Of a stretch of 64,000 nt of DNA, positions 13,507 to 26,419 are shown piece after piece. This DNA is from Vigna angularis (taxonomy: Eukaryota; Streptophyta; Magnoliopsida; Fabales; Fabaceae). Numbering within the stretch: position 1 is the first letter of the stretch; the number at the start of each line of letters is the position of its first letter. The notes under the pieces are model-generated. The model ran no database searches. It saw nothing but the letters and a program-made list of their open reading frames with translations, and was not told the DNA's origin. The position numbers were made by a program, and so were the translations under genes. Location of the stretch: positions 41,699,630 to 41,763,629 of the forward strand of contig NC_068970.1 in the NCBI RefSeq assembly GCF_016808095.1. Reading direction: 5' to 3'.

Positions 13507-13866
13507 CTTTTTCAAAAAATTTGTTTGCATAGAGCAACTTTAGACATATTCTCAAAAAAAATCTTTGATGTAAGCACTTCATTATGAGATTTTCTCTAAG
13601 AAGTAAATAGATGAACATTCTCTACAAGCCTTAATACGCATTTTTACACGAAATGTTTCATACTATGACTACTTATTATTTTTGCAAACAAAATTTCATC
13701 AGACGATGTTATATAAACAAAATATTATATTTGTTTTATCAAAAGAAACTCTTAAATATGTTGATATATGATACTTATAAAACCTATGTGTCATACTTTA
13801 TTATTAAGCATACATCAAAACAGCTTAGAAATATATTGGACTTTACTTAATATTGTGTTCTTCCAA
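9830..13866. other. Intergenic DNA, AT-rich, with LTR-like scraps
   Basis: No gene is supported; the open frames at 9983-10325 have no domain and overlap low-complexity sequence. 11560-11860 holds degenerate ~50-60-bp repeats built on gccaagagtgattgt, followed near 11917 by cgaactagtataaaaatt. Similar text (gtgaactagtataaattt) recurs near 17993, so both places may hold the end of one LTR family. 12000-13440 is featureless AT-rich DNA. Confidence 0.4.
13470..13504. repeat. (AT)n microsatellite
   Basis: Uninterrupted AT dinucleotides, about 17 units. Any open frame across it is meaningless. Confidence 0.95.
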
Positions 13867-15030
13867 CACTAGTACAAAATATACTTCTTATAGCGAATAT
13901 TTATACCAATTATAATCCACCTGGTATAAAAACGGACATGATGTTATAATTGTAAATAAAATAACACTTTTTATACCAATTGTAGTTATAATAGGTATAG
14001 AAAGTGAGTGTTGTGACATTTTTAATAAAAATGAAAAGTTTCTATATCGATTCTAGTTATAACTAATTTAGAAAGTGGAAGCAGTGATATCTTTGTAATA
14101 AATAAGAAAACTTTCTATATTGGTTCTAATTATAATCGCTATAGAAAATGGAAGCCGTGATATTTGTATAATAAATAAGAAAACAGTCTATACATATTCT
14201 AATTATAAACCGTATAAAAAGTGGACACGATAACATTTTTGTAATAAATAAGAGAAAAAAGTATATTAGTTCTAATTATAATTGGTATATAAAATGGACA
14301 CGATGATATTTTTGTAATAAATAAGAAAATTTTCTATACTAGTTCTAATTATAACCGATATAGAAAGTAATTTCTTATTATTTTTTAAAAATTAGAATAC
14401 ACTAAAACCCTAAACTTTCCATATCTTAGTCGAAACACTCACGTGAGCACCTTCTTCCTCCCTTCACACTTCAAGCATGCGTGAACACTTTCTTACTCCA
14501 TTCACACTCCTTGTACCATGGATCTACAAACGCGGACCTTTTCCTCTCATGGGAGGCTTGCTCCTTCCCGTTCTCTAATTCGCAATTTAACTTCTCTAAC
14601 ATTGTATCTTCATCTCTAGGAAGCCACAATCGAAGACATAGTTCTCTACAATGTCATTCACTATTGCTCATCAACGGAGCCTAAAGCCCATGCTTTTTGA
14701 ACTCTTTTGTCTCTTGAAAATCACCCTTGTTGGTGGTTCCATTCCAAAATGTTATGGAAGTCGCTTGTACTACAATACTAATGAAAAGTTGTTTGCAAAA
14801 CACCATTACCCAAGGTTGTCACTCCCTTCGCTACCATTGCATTGGGCAAAATTTAAAGATGTTTTTTTATATCAATTATACATTTAACCTATATAAAAAG
14901 TGACACTTTATATATCAATTATAAAATCGGTATATAAAGTCAATATTTTTTATATTGTTTCAAAACCGCTATAAAAAAATCTTTTTTAACCAATATAAAA
15001 CGACTTTTATACATAATTTGTTACACTTAT
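13867..15030. mobile_element. Probable non-autonomous CACTA-like element (right end unclear)
   Basis: It begins CACTAGTACAAAAT, a CACTA-type terminus, and is followed by many copies of a short subterminal motif of the form ctata..ggttctaattataaccg..tatag. That arrangement is typical of En/Spm elements. A middle section (14400-14870) has more balanced base composition. The subterminal motif reappears at 14870-15010. The expected right terminus (TAGTG) is not intact: near 15016-15030 there is only a degraded atttgttacactta, and no 3-bp target duplication could be paired with the left flank (caa). No transposase is present. Confidence 0.55.
13965..14395. repeat. Six tandem ~72-bp subterminal units
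   Basis: Units begin near 13965, 14037, 14110, 14183, 14258 and 14330. Each contains tctaattataa flanked by weakly complementary ctata/tatag words, then a spacer with gtggacacgatgatattt and gtaataaataag. Each unit could fold as a short imperfect hairpin. CACTA subterminal repeats are the known binding sites of the transposase. Confidence 0.75.
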
Positions 15031-15626
15031 TTCAAAATAATAAATGTAAACTCAATTACGTTTAGTAAATATAATTTTATATATTTTTTATTAAGCGTTT
15101 TCCAAATATTATTACATAGGTTTATTAATATAGTTGTTTTTTTTATGTTTGTTATATTGAATTTAATTTATTTACAAAATCATATAATTGTTACGTTTTA
15201 TTATTTCAAAAATTAAATAAATACTATTTTCATGTATTTTATTATAATTAAATGAAAATTAATATTAAATATTTTAATTAATTACAAAACTGAATAATTA
15301 ATTTCGAAATAATTATGACATTTTTTATATTTCAATTGTAATATTTAATATATTTAAATAAATATAGTTCAATTAATTTTTAAATAATTATTACATATAT
15401 TTATATTTTGATTGTGATATTCATTATATTTAAGTAAATGTATTTTAATTATTTTTTAAGTAATTATTATATTTACTTATATTTTAATTATAATATTTAT
15501 TTTTATTAATATATGACAATAAATTTAGTTTTATTATTTTTTAAAAATATATTAAACTTATTTATATTAGATTAAAATATTTCTTATATTTAAATAAATA
15601 TATTTCAGTTATTTGTTAAATAATTA

Positions 15627-15635
<9 letters not shown>

Positions 15636-15671
<36 letters not shown>

Positions 15672-15690
15672 TACATATACATATATATTA
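15636..15690. repeat. Compound (AT)n/(AC)n microsatellite
   Basis: About 13 AT units pass into acacacacatacatatacatatatat. Simple sequence. Confidence 0.9.
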
Positions 15691-15986
15691 ATTTTAGTAT
15701 TAATTATATTAGTATATTTTACTTATTTCTCAAATAACTTTTAAATTTATTTATATTTTAATTGTAATATTTATTTTATTTAAATAAATAAATATATTTC
15801 AATCAGTTCTGAAATAATTATTTTATATTTTATTTATAATATTTATTATATTGAAATAAATATATTTCAATTATTTTTTAAATATTTATTTATTTATTAC
15901 ATCAAGATTTTAAAAGAAAATATCCAATGGAAACCTAATTTGATTTGGGGATATGCTACCGAATGTGAAAATGACAATGACAAAAA

Positions 15987-15989
<3 letters not shown>

Positions 15990-16048
<59 letters not shown>
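15990..16048. repeat. (AT)n microsatellite
   Basis: About 29 uninterrupted AT units. The Tyr-Ile open frames that cross it on both strands are artefacts of the repeat. Confidence 0.95.
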
Positions 16049-16052
<4 letters not shown>

Positions 16053-16390
16053 TTCCAAAGTTTGATATGCATGTAATTAAAAGCACAATTGAAAACATTT
16101 GGAAACATATAATATCAGCTGGTGGGCCAAACTTTAAACTAGTATAGATGTAGCTGAACATTCAGCACTTCATAAGCTGACATAATTGTAGAAAGTGCCA
16201 TTTCAAACGCGTCAATTTAGCTAAACAGATCACAACCTCTATCTTCTTTTATTCAAGATATTTCACACATCGCTGTATATACGTAAACAGTGTAAAACCT
16301 TCCAACAACTGTAAATTGATTGCTAACAATATCAGCACGTTTATAGTATGATAATTATTTTTTCATATTACCTTGAGTTGGAAACATAAC

Positions 16391-17353
16391 AAAAGAGTAC
16401 TGGAACAACTTCGTTGATTGATTGAATGACATTATTGTTGGATAAACTTAAATTTTAGAGATTTATTAAAATTTTATTTTATTAATTTTGGGTTTAGGAA
16501 TATTTAATTTGATTTTGATAGAGATAAAATAAATATAGGTAGTTTTGATTTTTCTTTTATTTAGAAGAGTATTATTTTATTTTATTAATATAAGATAGAG
16601 ATAGATTAGGTAGATTTTATTTTAAGTTAGTTGATATTCTATTGTTAGTTTTTATTATTTGTACTTTGCCCAAGGTCCTATTTGCACCTATTTAAAGGTT
16701 GCCAATGTTCAATGAAAAATAACCCTAGTGAATTGAAGAATATTATTATTTATGTGGGTCACGTTTTTTCCAACAGTGGTATCAGAGCCCATGGTTCATG
16801 TCTGGTGACCGGGTTCAGTTGAGTACGTCCCTCCATGATCAGGTGAAGCCCTGGCAGGTGGCCAGTGGCAGATAGCCTGGAAGTGAATCATGAGAGGTGG
16901 GGAGCAAGAGATGCTCAGTGTTTGACCATGGATTGTGAAAGAGAGAGTGTTGACCATGGTGTACTCGAGGATAAGAAAAAGACTTTCGCTGTAGGGGAGG
17001 TGGTCCTTTGTTTGAGGGGAGGATGTTGGGTACAAACAAAGTCCCACATCGGATAAAATAAGAGACGAACATGAGTTTATATACACATAACATACCTCCA
17101 TTGATAAAAGGCCTTTTGGAGTGGTACCAAAAGCAAATTCGTGAGGGCTTGGCCCAAAGCGAACAATATCTTATCACTGTGGAGATATCTATGTGTATGT
17201 GTGTGTGTTGAACCTTCCTACAGTGGTATCAGAGCCGATGGTTTCTCTTGGTGTTTAAAAATTTGAAGGAGAAAGTATTATTATTTATGTGGGTCACGTT
17301 TTTCCAAAAAGAGTACTGGAACAACTTCGTTGATTGATTGAATGACATTATTG
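16391..17353 (+). mobile_element. Composite TRIM-like LTR insertion framed by 47-bp direct repeats
   Basis: The order is: a 47-bp repeat (16391-16437); an LTR of one family (16436-16775, TGTTGGATAAAC to TTTTCCAACA); a primer-binding site gtggtatcagagccc; a ~230-bp internal region without coding capacity; a purine tract (gaggggagga); an LTR of a different family (17024-17222, related to 4911-5098); a second PBS; a ~36-bp tail that repeats the end of the first LTR (attattatttatgtgggtca); and the second 47-bp repeat (17307-17353). The two 47-bp copies are identical by eye. The presence of two LTR families and two PBS copies shows recombination or nested insertion. A 47-bp duplication is far longer than the 5 bp that copia integrases make. 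Confidence 0.65.
17024..17222 (+). repeat. LTR of the TRIM-like family (copy 2)
   Basis: It starts TGTTGGGTACAAAC directly after a purine tract and ends CTTCCTACA. It matches 4911-5098 and the inverse of 29036-29225, sharing the words tcccacat, cttttggagtggtaccaaaa and gacaatatctta. Three copies in 64 kb suggest a common family in this genome. Confidence 0.8.
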
Positions 17354-19429
17354 CTCTAACAGTGCAGAATCAAATAGCACAAAAATATTATTAAAAAGAT
17401 AATTGTGAACTAGAGAACAAAATTCAAATAAATTCTAACTTCAATAATAAAAGATAAAAAGTATGTGAAAAACATAAGTTGATTTAAAATTAAAGTATTG
17501 AAGAATAACGTTAAAGATTCAAATTGGAAATCATATTGGAGAAATTGATCAAATTATTTTAAAAGGATTGTAAATTAAGAACGTAACTTAAATTCCCAAT
17601 GGTTATTAAATGCAATAGCTATATAAGGGATGCAAAGTCTTACAATAATTGAGAAATTGTCATATGATTTGTGAATTGGGAAGAGAGTTTACATATTGTA
17701 TATCCTTCACTGAGTGAAATTATAACCTATGAATTGTATTGTATATTTCTGATGTGAGAGTGTTATATGATTATTCATTGTAATTGAGAGCTCTTGATTT
17801 CAAAGAGAGATTGAGAAGGATACTTGGAGAGATTGATATTCAGTATAGGCTAGAGAGGTATGTACTATGTATTTGAATAGACTGAAACTCATGTATCCAA
17901 GAGAGGATGATACTCGTTATTAGTCAAAGGTGTTGATTATAGAAATTTTTTAAGCATGTTGCATAGAAGATTGGGCATAGCCCTAAGTGGAGGTGAACTA
18001 GTATAAATTTATTGTGTACATTTTCTCTATCCCTACTCTATTATTTTGATTAGTAAATTTGTTTGTGATTGTATATTTGTACATATGGTTTTTGAATTTG
18101 TTTTCAGTTTATATTCACCCCCTTTTAAAGCCACATTACACCGACATAAACAAGTCATAACATGTAGTTTTCCATACATCACACCCTTAGCAATGCATGT
18201 GAGTATTGAATCTAATCTTGAAGTTGCACATATAATATAGTCTCCGCCTTTATCATCATTATAAGACCCAAGAAAAATTTAATAATGCAAACGTACTAAG
18301 TATTTAGTAATGAGAAAGAATATACATTTTAATCAGAAAAGTGTAACTTAGTTGTGTGAGGGGCATGTACTTATTTTCTAATATGTTCATGTTATGTGTT
18401 ACTCTTGTTTTCTTTTACGTTGTATAGTCACCATAAGATGTAAATAAGGTTTATATGAATTAAATTGCATGTATATGATCAACTATGTATGCTAATTGGA
18501 TTGTAACTGTGTAGGTGGGTTGTGTGAAGCAGCGAGGTTTGAACCTTGGCTACTATATGTTGGGTATTTGCACTTTATTTTTCATGTTGTCGTTAAGGGA
18601 AAAGTAGTTGGGCTCTTTGGATCGTTGTACCTGACCAAGGAGGCATTGTTTGGTTAATAAGTGTTTTTTTTTCGAAATGGGCCAAGATTCTAACAGTATA
18701 AGGGGATTTTAAAATAGGTAAATTTTTTTAAGCTCATGGGCCAAGAGTGTGACAAAATTAGGGCTAGGTTAAATATTATAAATATTAGGGTTAGAGGGGT
18801 GGCATAGGCATAAAAACCTTACAGTAGTAGTGCGAGAGGTTTGAGAGGAAAGCATTATTTTTTTGCTAAGGGAGAAGCCTAGGAGCCAAACTATTAGGAA
18901 GGCTTATAAGATCTAGAACTCTTTGTTGCATTAGAGGTAATGGGAGCCAACTTTTTAGGTTCATGTTATCTAATTTGTGTTGATGGTGTGGGACCCATGT
19001 TATTTGACTATCAAAATTATCTTTGGTTGATCTTGCTGATAGATATTATGATTTGTGGCATTGTGATATGCAATGCGTTAGAAATCTATGTTGAGAAATA
19101 ACCACCATGTAGATGATAACCACGCAGATCAATTACATTATGGATGATTGATGCATGTCTTTGTTGTGCGTTTGATTTCTATTCTTTTGATGGTTATATT
19201 ATCATGGGTAAGGTTCAATCCTTGAACGGTTCCCTATTCTCCCATTAACAATAATATTAACATACGAACTTGTGCATGGATATGAGGTAGGGTATTTCTT
19301 CTATTCTGTTTCACGTAAACTATTTCACATAAACTATCTTGGTGCTAACCACGTGTTTGTCCAAGCCGCTTATTTATTACCATGAGAAAAGGGAAATACT
19401 TGGTTGTTGTGACATGATGCATTGCTATC
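17354..19429. other. Intergenic DNA with LTR-like scraps
   Basis: No gene seen. 17640-18060 has the look of the right part of a decayed plant LTR (repeated gagag-rich words, then gtgaactagtataaatttattgtgt). No partner LTR, PBS or target duplication was found. 18240-19429 may include the lost left part of the CACTA element that follows, but nothing in it is readable. Confidence 0.35.
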
Positions 19430-21884
19430 AGGTGAAGAATATACAACCAGGTGTAAAACATTGATGTTGTGCTCGAAAAATATCAAAGGAGGACCATTGA
19501 GAAAAAAATTTGGAAGAAACGATCAATATTTTTTAATCTTTCTTATTGGTGTAAACTTGATGTACGATATTGTATTGATGTGATGCACGATGAGAAAAAT
19601 TTATGTGATAATGTCATTGAGACTTTACTAAATGTAAAAGGAAAGGAAAAAGATAGAGTAAAAACACGACAAGATTAGGCGGACATGTCCATTCGTTCTG
19701 AGTTACATCCACATTCAATTAGAACATGCACCTACCTTCCCCCAACCTGTCATACTCTTTCTAAAAAAGAAAACAAAGCTTTTGTAAGTGTTTAAGCAAT
19801 GTGAATCCTTGAGTCAAGAGGCGTTGAGAAAGATGGAGCTTCAAATGGAGGAAAGACTCAACCAATGGATGACTACTATGGAGCAACACTTTATGGAATG
19901 CTTCCAACAACAATAAGAGATACATAGGGCATTTGAAGAAAACTTTCACTTCATGACCCAACAGAATGTCCATATCCCCACTGAAGCTCCAATAGAACAC
20001 CATGTGAGCACAAAAGGCTCATGCTTTACTACAAATCATACTAGCTACACTACTCACTTTGAGCTATTGGTTGATAGAGATCCCCATGTGTAGTGGTCAT
20101 AGGTCGAGTAGTTGAAGGAGGAAGAACTATTCATGGTGCTCTTCTATTGTCTCACTATGTGTGGTGATTATTCATGAAGTTCAAGATCCCCATGCTCAAG
20201 TGCTTGTGCCAACTTCACAAATCCATTTCGTGGGGGAGGCCTTAAGCACATTTATAGATTGGCCTAAGGCATTGATCATGTCATATTTTGACCCATCATA
20301 GGTATTATATATTTATTTGTCAATATTTTTATATTTTATGTCAAATTTATAAATAAAGGATGGATAACTTTTAAAATCTTTATTTTAGTACTGCCATCCA
20401 AAGATGTAGCACATATGTTAACCTATGATCCATGAAGATAATGACATGGAAGAAGTAGAGGATGATCCTCTAGAAAAGCTTATGATGAAATTATACAGGT
20501 TGAATAGAGGACCAGTATAGTTAGGGTGGGATTTAAGTGTATTTGGCCTTTAGTGTAATGTGCTAGTGTATATTACTCTTAATGATGCACTGGAGGTCAT
20601 TGGGGGAGACATGATGTTAAACATTTCAATCATACACCTATGGTCCATGTAAGATTTTTCATTGTCTTTCATATTTATATATTATAATTATTACTTTGCA
20701 ATATATACTAAACTTTCTTGTTATAGGTACAAGGACATAGTCATTGTGGACCATGATCGGACATCAATGTATCGATTTATTGAACCTCAAGTCATTCAAC
20801 CTTCTAGAAACACATTTAATCACAAGCAAGCATACTTGCAAACATGGATGTATGTGTCTAAAAGAGAGATGTACCTTGCACTATACTTTGATCGGTATTT
20901 GTTATTGATTGTAAAATTTTATGAAGGTTTACTTAATTAATGGACTAAATATTTATGATTCATGGTAGGGCCATTGGCAACTGATGGTCATCATACTAAG
21001 ACAATGCATAGTTGTATGGTTTTATTACCTACATAAGAAGATGAAACTTGACTTCAAATCCTTGTTACAAGTGTAAGTGTTACATATTTTCATATAAATT
21101 ACCTAGTTATATTAGTATTAACCTATGTTTGAAATGTTTCAAAATATAATTAGAGTTGTGGGAACTCATTAATCTTTAAGTTATTAATTTTCGTATGTCA
21201 ACTCATGACCTAGATATGTGATTTTTTTTGTCATGTTTAATGTAACAAACAGCTAGATTCATGGGAACGTAACTACTATGTCATGTCTTGGATGAAGATC
21301 ATCAATTGAGCAGGAATTAGTGTGCAATGTATCTTCTAGAGTTATGGAGTTAGGACATACTCAACATGTAGCAACCATTGATTTTTTTCTTGAAAACATA
21401 CATTACTTCAACTTTTAGTTTTGGTACCTTTAGTTTTTAGTTTTAGTTTTGATTAGTTCATTATTTATAGTAAATATGTTTTGGAAACATTAAATATTGC
21501 AAATTATGTCAATTTTACTTTTCAATTTTGATAAAATTGAAAAAACATATAAATTATTTTAAAAAAACTACAATTGATGCTTGTTATGGCATTAACAAAC
21601 ATCTATTGATGTTTGTTACCTCTTGGTCTAACGTTAATTGATCTATGTTAATGTCTTGGTAGACATTAATTCTCCCCTTTGCCATTTCTCGAAACTTTTG
21701 CTCAACGGTGCAGGCTCGTGTCGCTCAGAAAAAATTTATGTATGTTAGCATGAAAATCGACAGTCTTTTGATGTTTGTTTTGAACTTTCGATGTTAAAAT
21801 AATGTTTGTAAGAATGATGTCAAAACTTGGACTAATGTCAAACATCAAAAATAACAAACGTCAAAGCTTGTTATTGTAGTAGTG
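19430..21884 (+). pseudogene. Remains of an autonomous CACTA element: Tnp2 transposase and Ulp1-like protease
   Basis: Plus-strand text at 19460-19790 is recognisably Tnp2 of CACTA elements: KKIWKKRSIFFNLSYW, CIDVMHDEKNLCDNVIETLLN, then after one in-frame TAG, ELHPHSIRTCTYLPPTCHTL. A plausible splice donor (gtaagt) follows. At 20720-21060 the C-terminal cysteine-protease (Ulp1-like) region appears: SMYRFIEPQVIQPS, SKREMYLALYFD, then GHWQLMVIIL. The right terminus is ttattgtagtagtg, ending at 21884, preceded by subterminal repeats of the word acatcaaa/gatgtttg. The left terminus was not found. Several stops and missing blocks make it inactive. Confidence 0.75.
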
Positions 21885-24800
21885 AGAGTGCAAGTTAGAA
21901 GAAACCTACTTGTTATACATTTGCAATAGTCTTTTCACCACTAAAATGGCCTCCATATGGTGAGTTGTGAGAATGTCATAGAATGTCTTTGATTTCATTT
22001 CCATATATGCACCTTCTCAATAATCCATCGACATAGATCTTAAACAAGTATGGATAATCCCAAACGAATTGTTTTGCATCCTTGAGTAATCTTTGTTTTT
22101 TGTGCCATGTTAACTCTTATAGAATGACTTTAGTAGATTTATAGTTAGCTATGTCAGCAAACCATGGACTTTTTTTGTATTGTTTCTTCATTTTTCTAAC
22201 CTGGAAAGGTGATCTGCCACATTATTTTCGCTTTCCTTTTTGTCCTTAATCACCATATCAAATTCTTGTAGAAGCAAAATCCATCTAAAAAGCCTAGGTT
22301 TTGAATCTTTCTTCTTCATCAAGTATTTAATAACTATGTGATGTGTATACATAGTGATTTTATAGTCAATTATGTATGGTTTGAAGTTCTCTAGCCCATA
22401 GACAATAGTTATAAGCTCTTTTTCAATTGTAGCATAAATTACATGGGCTTCATTGAGAACTTTACTGCATAATGAATGACATGGAACTTATTTTCCTTTC
22501 TCTTCCTTAAAACAACATCAATAGTATGGTCACTTGCATCACACATAATTTCGAGGTTAAAATTCCAATCTGGTAATGTGATGACGATTGTAGAGCTTAG
22601 CTTGCACTTGACATGTTCAAAAGTTGTGAGACAGTTTTGGTAAAAAAAAAATTTTATCCTTGACCACCAGTTTGGTTAAAGGTTTGACGACTATAGCAAA
22701 GTACTTTATGAATCTTTTGTAGAAAACTTGCATAACCTAGGAAACTTCTTACTCCTTTTAGATTAATAGGAGGAGGAAGCTTGGAAATGACCACCACCTT
22801 AGCATGATCAACTTATATGCCTTTCTCTGAAATTCTGTGGCCTAAAACTATCATTCCTTAACCATAAAATGACTTTTCTCCCAATTAAGCACCAAGTTAG
22901 TTTCTATGTATATTTTCAGTACGTTGTTGAGATTTCTCAAGCACGTATCAAACAAATCACCATAAACAAAGAAGTCATCCATGACACTTCAATGTTTGTC
23001 TCAATCAAGTCAGAAAAGATAGCTAACATGCACCTTTGAAATGTAGGTGGAGCAATGGACAAACCAAATGACTTTTTTCTATAAGTAGAAATACCAAATG
23101 GACAAGTGGAAGTTGTCTTTCCTTGGTCTAAGGGATGGAAGACTATTTGATTGTAGCTTGAGTATCAAATAAGGAAACAATAGTACTCTTGTCCAGTTAG
23201 TCTTTCTAGCATATGGTCCATAAATGGAAGTGGAAAGTGATCCTTCCTTGTAGCTTGATTGAGTTTTCTATCATTGATGCTCATTCTCCATCCTCGTGAC
23301 TATTTTGAAGGGGATTAATGTGTTCTTCTCATTGTAAACGACTTTCATCCCTCCTTTCTTTGGCACAAATTATATTGGACTTACCCATGGGATAACAAAG
23401 ATTGGGTAAATCATTTATGCTTCAAGTAACTTGATTACTTCCTGTCTAACTACCTCTTTCATGGTAGGATTAAGTCTCCTTTGTGGCTAAGTGATAGGCT
23501 TGTAATTTTCCTCCATTAGAATTCTTTGCACATAATATGAAGGGCTAATTCCTTTTAAATATGAAATAGTCCATCCTATAGCCTTTTCATTGGCTTTTAA
23601 CACTTCAAACAACCTCTATTCTTCTTCATGTGCAAGAGAGTTTCTTAGAATGACTGGCTTGTTGTAGTCTTTCTCTGGATATGCATACTTTAAGTGAGGA
23701 GGTGGTTGTTTCAGTTCTTCTATCTACAACTTTGTATCGCTTCAACTGTAGTTCATGTGGTTGCAATGTTGCTTCAACTTTGGCAGTAGCTTTTGAGTTT
23801 GTTTCTTCTTGCAATGATTTGGCCTTGTCAAATTTTGTGATAATTTTTCTTATCTCTTCTTCATAACGAGAATCTCCTTCTGCTTCAATATTCATTCAGG
23901 CTTTCTGTAGAGAGTCTGCTAGTGAAAACGAGCTCTTTACATCCATGCAAATTCTATCCAGCACATTTATTCTAAAACAATCTTTTCTTTCAATTGGATA
24001 TTTCAAAGCCTCAAACACATAAAAGTTCACTTGTTCATCTTGTACTTGAACTTTTAGCTTGCCATTGTCTACATCAATTATGACTTTGGCAGTTTCCATA
24101 AATGTTTTTCCAATAATCAATGGTACTTCTACATTTTCCTCTATGTCCATTATCCAAAGTCTACAATGAAATAAAATTTATCTACCTTCACCAACAGGTC
24201 TTCTACTATTTCATAAGGATGTTTGACTGATTTGTCGGTCAATTGCATCGTCATCCTTGTAGGTAAGAACTCCACATCACCAATCTTTTTAATCATTGAT
24301 AGTGGCACAAGGTTGATACTTGCTCCAAGGTATATATCGTAAGGCTTTTCCCATTGTCAACTGTCATATGGTTATAGGCAGTGTGAAGCTACCTGGATCA
24401 ACAATATTTTATGGCAGGGACTTTTAAATAATTTCATTATATCAAGCCTCTAGTTCCATAATTTCATCTTCTAAGATTCATCTCTTTTTGGTTAACAAAT
24501 CTTTCATGAACTTTTCATAGCTAAGCATTTGCTCCATGGCTTAGTGAATGATACATTGATCTGAAACTTTTTAATCATATTCAGGAACCTTGTGAATTGT
24601 ATTTTCTTGTCCTTCCTGGTTGATCTGCAACTTTTCTTCCTCTTTCTTTTTTTTATCTTGTGATCTCTCTTTTTCTCATTCCCCCTTTCACTCCCTACTT
24701 CTTCTTTTCTAATAAATACACTTTCCTCATATTTTTCTACATTTCATTTTTCTCTCAATTTTACACAATCGTGGTCACACTCTTTTTCTTTTTCTTCTCT

Positions 24801-26290
24801 TAGTTTTTCTAACTCAAGTTCACAATCCTTCTCTTTTTCTCTCAATTTTTTTACTTAATTTCCTCTCTTCTACTCTCAAGTCATCACCAATTTATTTACC
24901 TATAATAGTTTTTTGCCTAGTTGTGATGGCTTTGCATTACTTTGGATTAATCTTGGTTTTGGTCGTGAGCTTTGCTTCTTGTTATTATGTTAGTTGTTGT
25001 GCTAGCTGTCCAATCTGCACCTCTAGGTTCCTAAGCGATCCTTCTCTATTTTTTTTATTTGATGTAAACACCAAGATGAATTGTGTTAATGAATTCTTAT
25101 TTTTTTATACTTTATCCTAGTGTTGAGATTATTGTCCATGATAGTTTGTTCGTGCATATTTCCTACAGGGTCAACCACCATCTTGTATCCAACTTTGTTG
25201 TTAATTTTTGTTTTAATTTGATATCCAATTGTTGGAGTAGTTATATGGTCTTCTGCTATTATTCATGAAGTTTCATTCTTCTTCCCTTGCAATTTTAGTA
25301 GCAAAACGTTGACCATTCTAGTGTTCACCTAACAAAAGTCATAATTTAAAATATCCTAGATAAAGTCTTGAGCTCACGACTTAAGATGCAGCTTTGCCAT
25401 ATGCTTTTTCAACTCTTCCATTTGTTGAGAAATGAGTTTGTTTTGTGCCAATATGTCATCCTGCATTCCTAGCTTTAGTATTCCTCTTTTGGAAGGTTGA
25501 TTATTATCATATTGTGTTTGGTGATCACTAGTTGTTAATGATTCGATGATTTTAGTAGCCTCATCAACACTCTTCATCATCATAGTTCCTTCTACCAAAA
25601 ACATTCTTGTTTATGCTCTAATCCACTATAGAACATGTTGAGTTGTGCTACTTCATCAAATATATGATAAGGACATTTTTTTAGTAAGACTTTGTACCTT
25701 TCCTATGTTTCATAGAAATGCTCATCCAATCCTTGGGAAAAGGTTGCAATGGCTACCTTAACACATATATATTTAGATGGTGGGAAGAATCTAGCCAAAA
25801 AATTTCTTTCCACATCCTTTCAACTTGTTAAAATTTGATATAGGTGAGATTGTAATCAAATCTTGGCCTTTCTTGTATTGTCTTTATTGTCTGCTCTTGT
25901 TGATGTGCTTTTTGATAGTGCGTTCAACCTTTGGATCAAAAAATCAACCTATTTTTGAATTCTCCTTTTCATATAAAACAACTCAAACAGTTGTGAGCAA
26001 CGTTAAAACGCAATAATCTATCCAGAAAAAAGTGTAGAAATCAATTTAATAGTAACTAAAAAACAGTAACACAAAAACAAAACAAATTTCGTAGCTTATC
26101 TACACTTTAATACAACCTTGTACAATGATAAATTTGTTTTAAACAAATATTCTCTTGTCTCAAATCTGCAACAACGACCCCAAAAACTTGTTCGTCTGCA
26201 GTTTGCAACCCCAAACATACACTAGATTGTTGTAGTATAAAAAATGTCGTATCCACAGGGATTTCTCAATAAATACTATATTTTAACTAT
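21885..26290 (-). pseudogene. Decayed Ty3/gypsy element (gag, protease, RT, RNase H)
   Basis: Minus-strand reading gives gypsy domains in order from right to left. Gag is at 25374-25760, with text such as SVDEATKIIES and LAQNKLISQQMEELKK. The aspartic protease region is at 23896-24150 (VPLIIGKTFMETAKVIIDVD). RT is at about 22780-23560, with MDDFFVYGDLFDTCLRNL and NLVLNWEKSHFMV. RNase H is at about 22195-22470, with [18 protein letters not shown] and [14 protein letters not shown]. The integrase end is not readable before the CACTA terminus at 21884. Many stops and frameshifts are present. The motif style is close to Athila/Tat-type elements (inference). The text gtcgtatccacagggattt near 26240 is probably the leader next to the 5' LTR. 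Confidence 0.8.
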
Positions 26291-26419
26291 CTTGATCTTT
26301 TATAAAATAGTAGTCATGTTTAAAATGTAAGGAAAACATATTTATGTTGGTGAAAATGTTTTAAAATAAGTTTCAAAATAGTTTGAATTAATAGATGAGT
26401 GACTTTTAGATGATTGAAA

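Larger units (their letters stand above)
15031..16390. other. Very AT-rich intergenic DNA
   Basis: No gene seen. The stretch 15050-15900 is an irregular repetition of words such as tatttaaataaatatatttcaatta, suggesting degenerate local duplications. It also holds the two microsatellites listed separately. Confidence 0.5.

Noticed and set aside
15910..16161. Open frames over the (AT)n tracts at 15990 and 50547
   Set aside because: Their translation is alternating Tyr-Ile, a direct product of the microsatellite.
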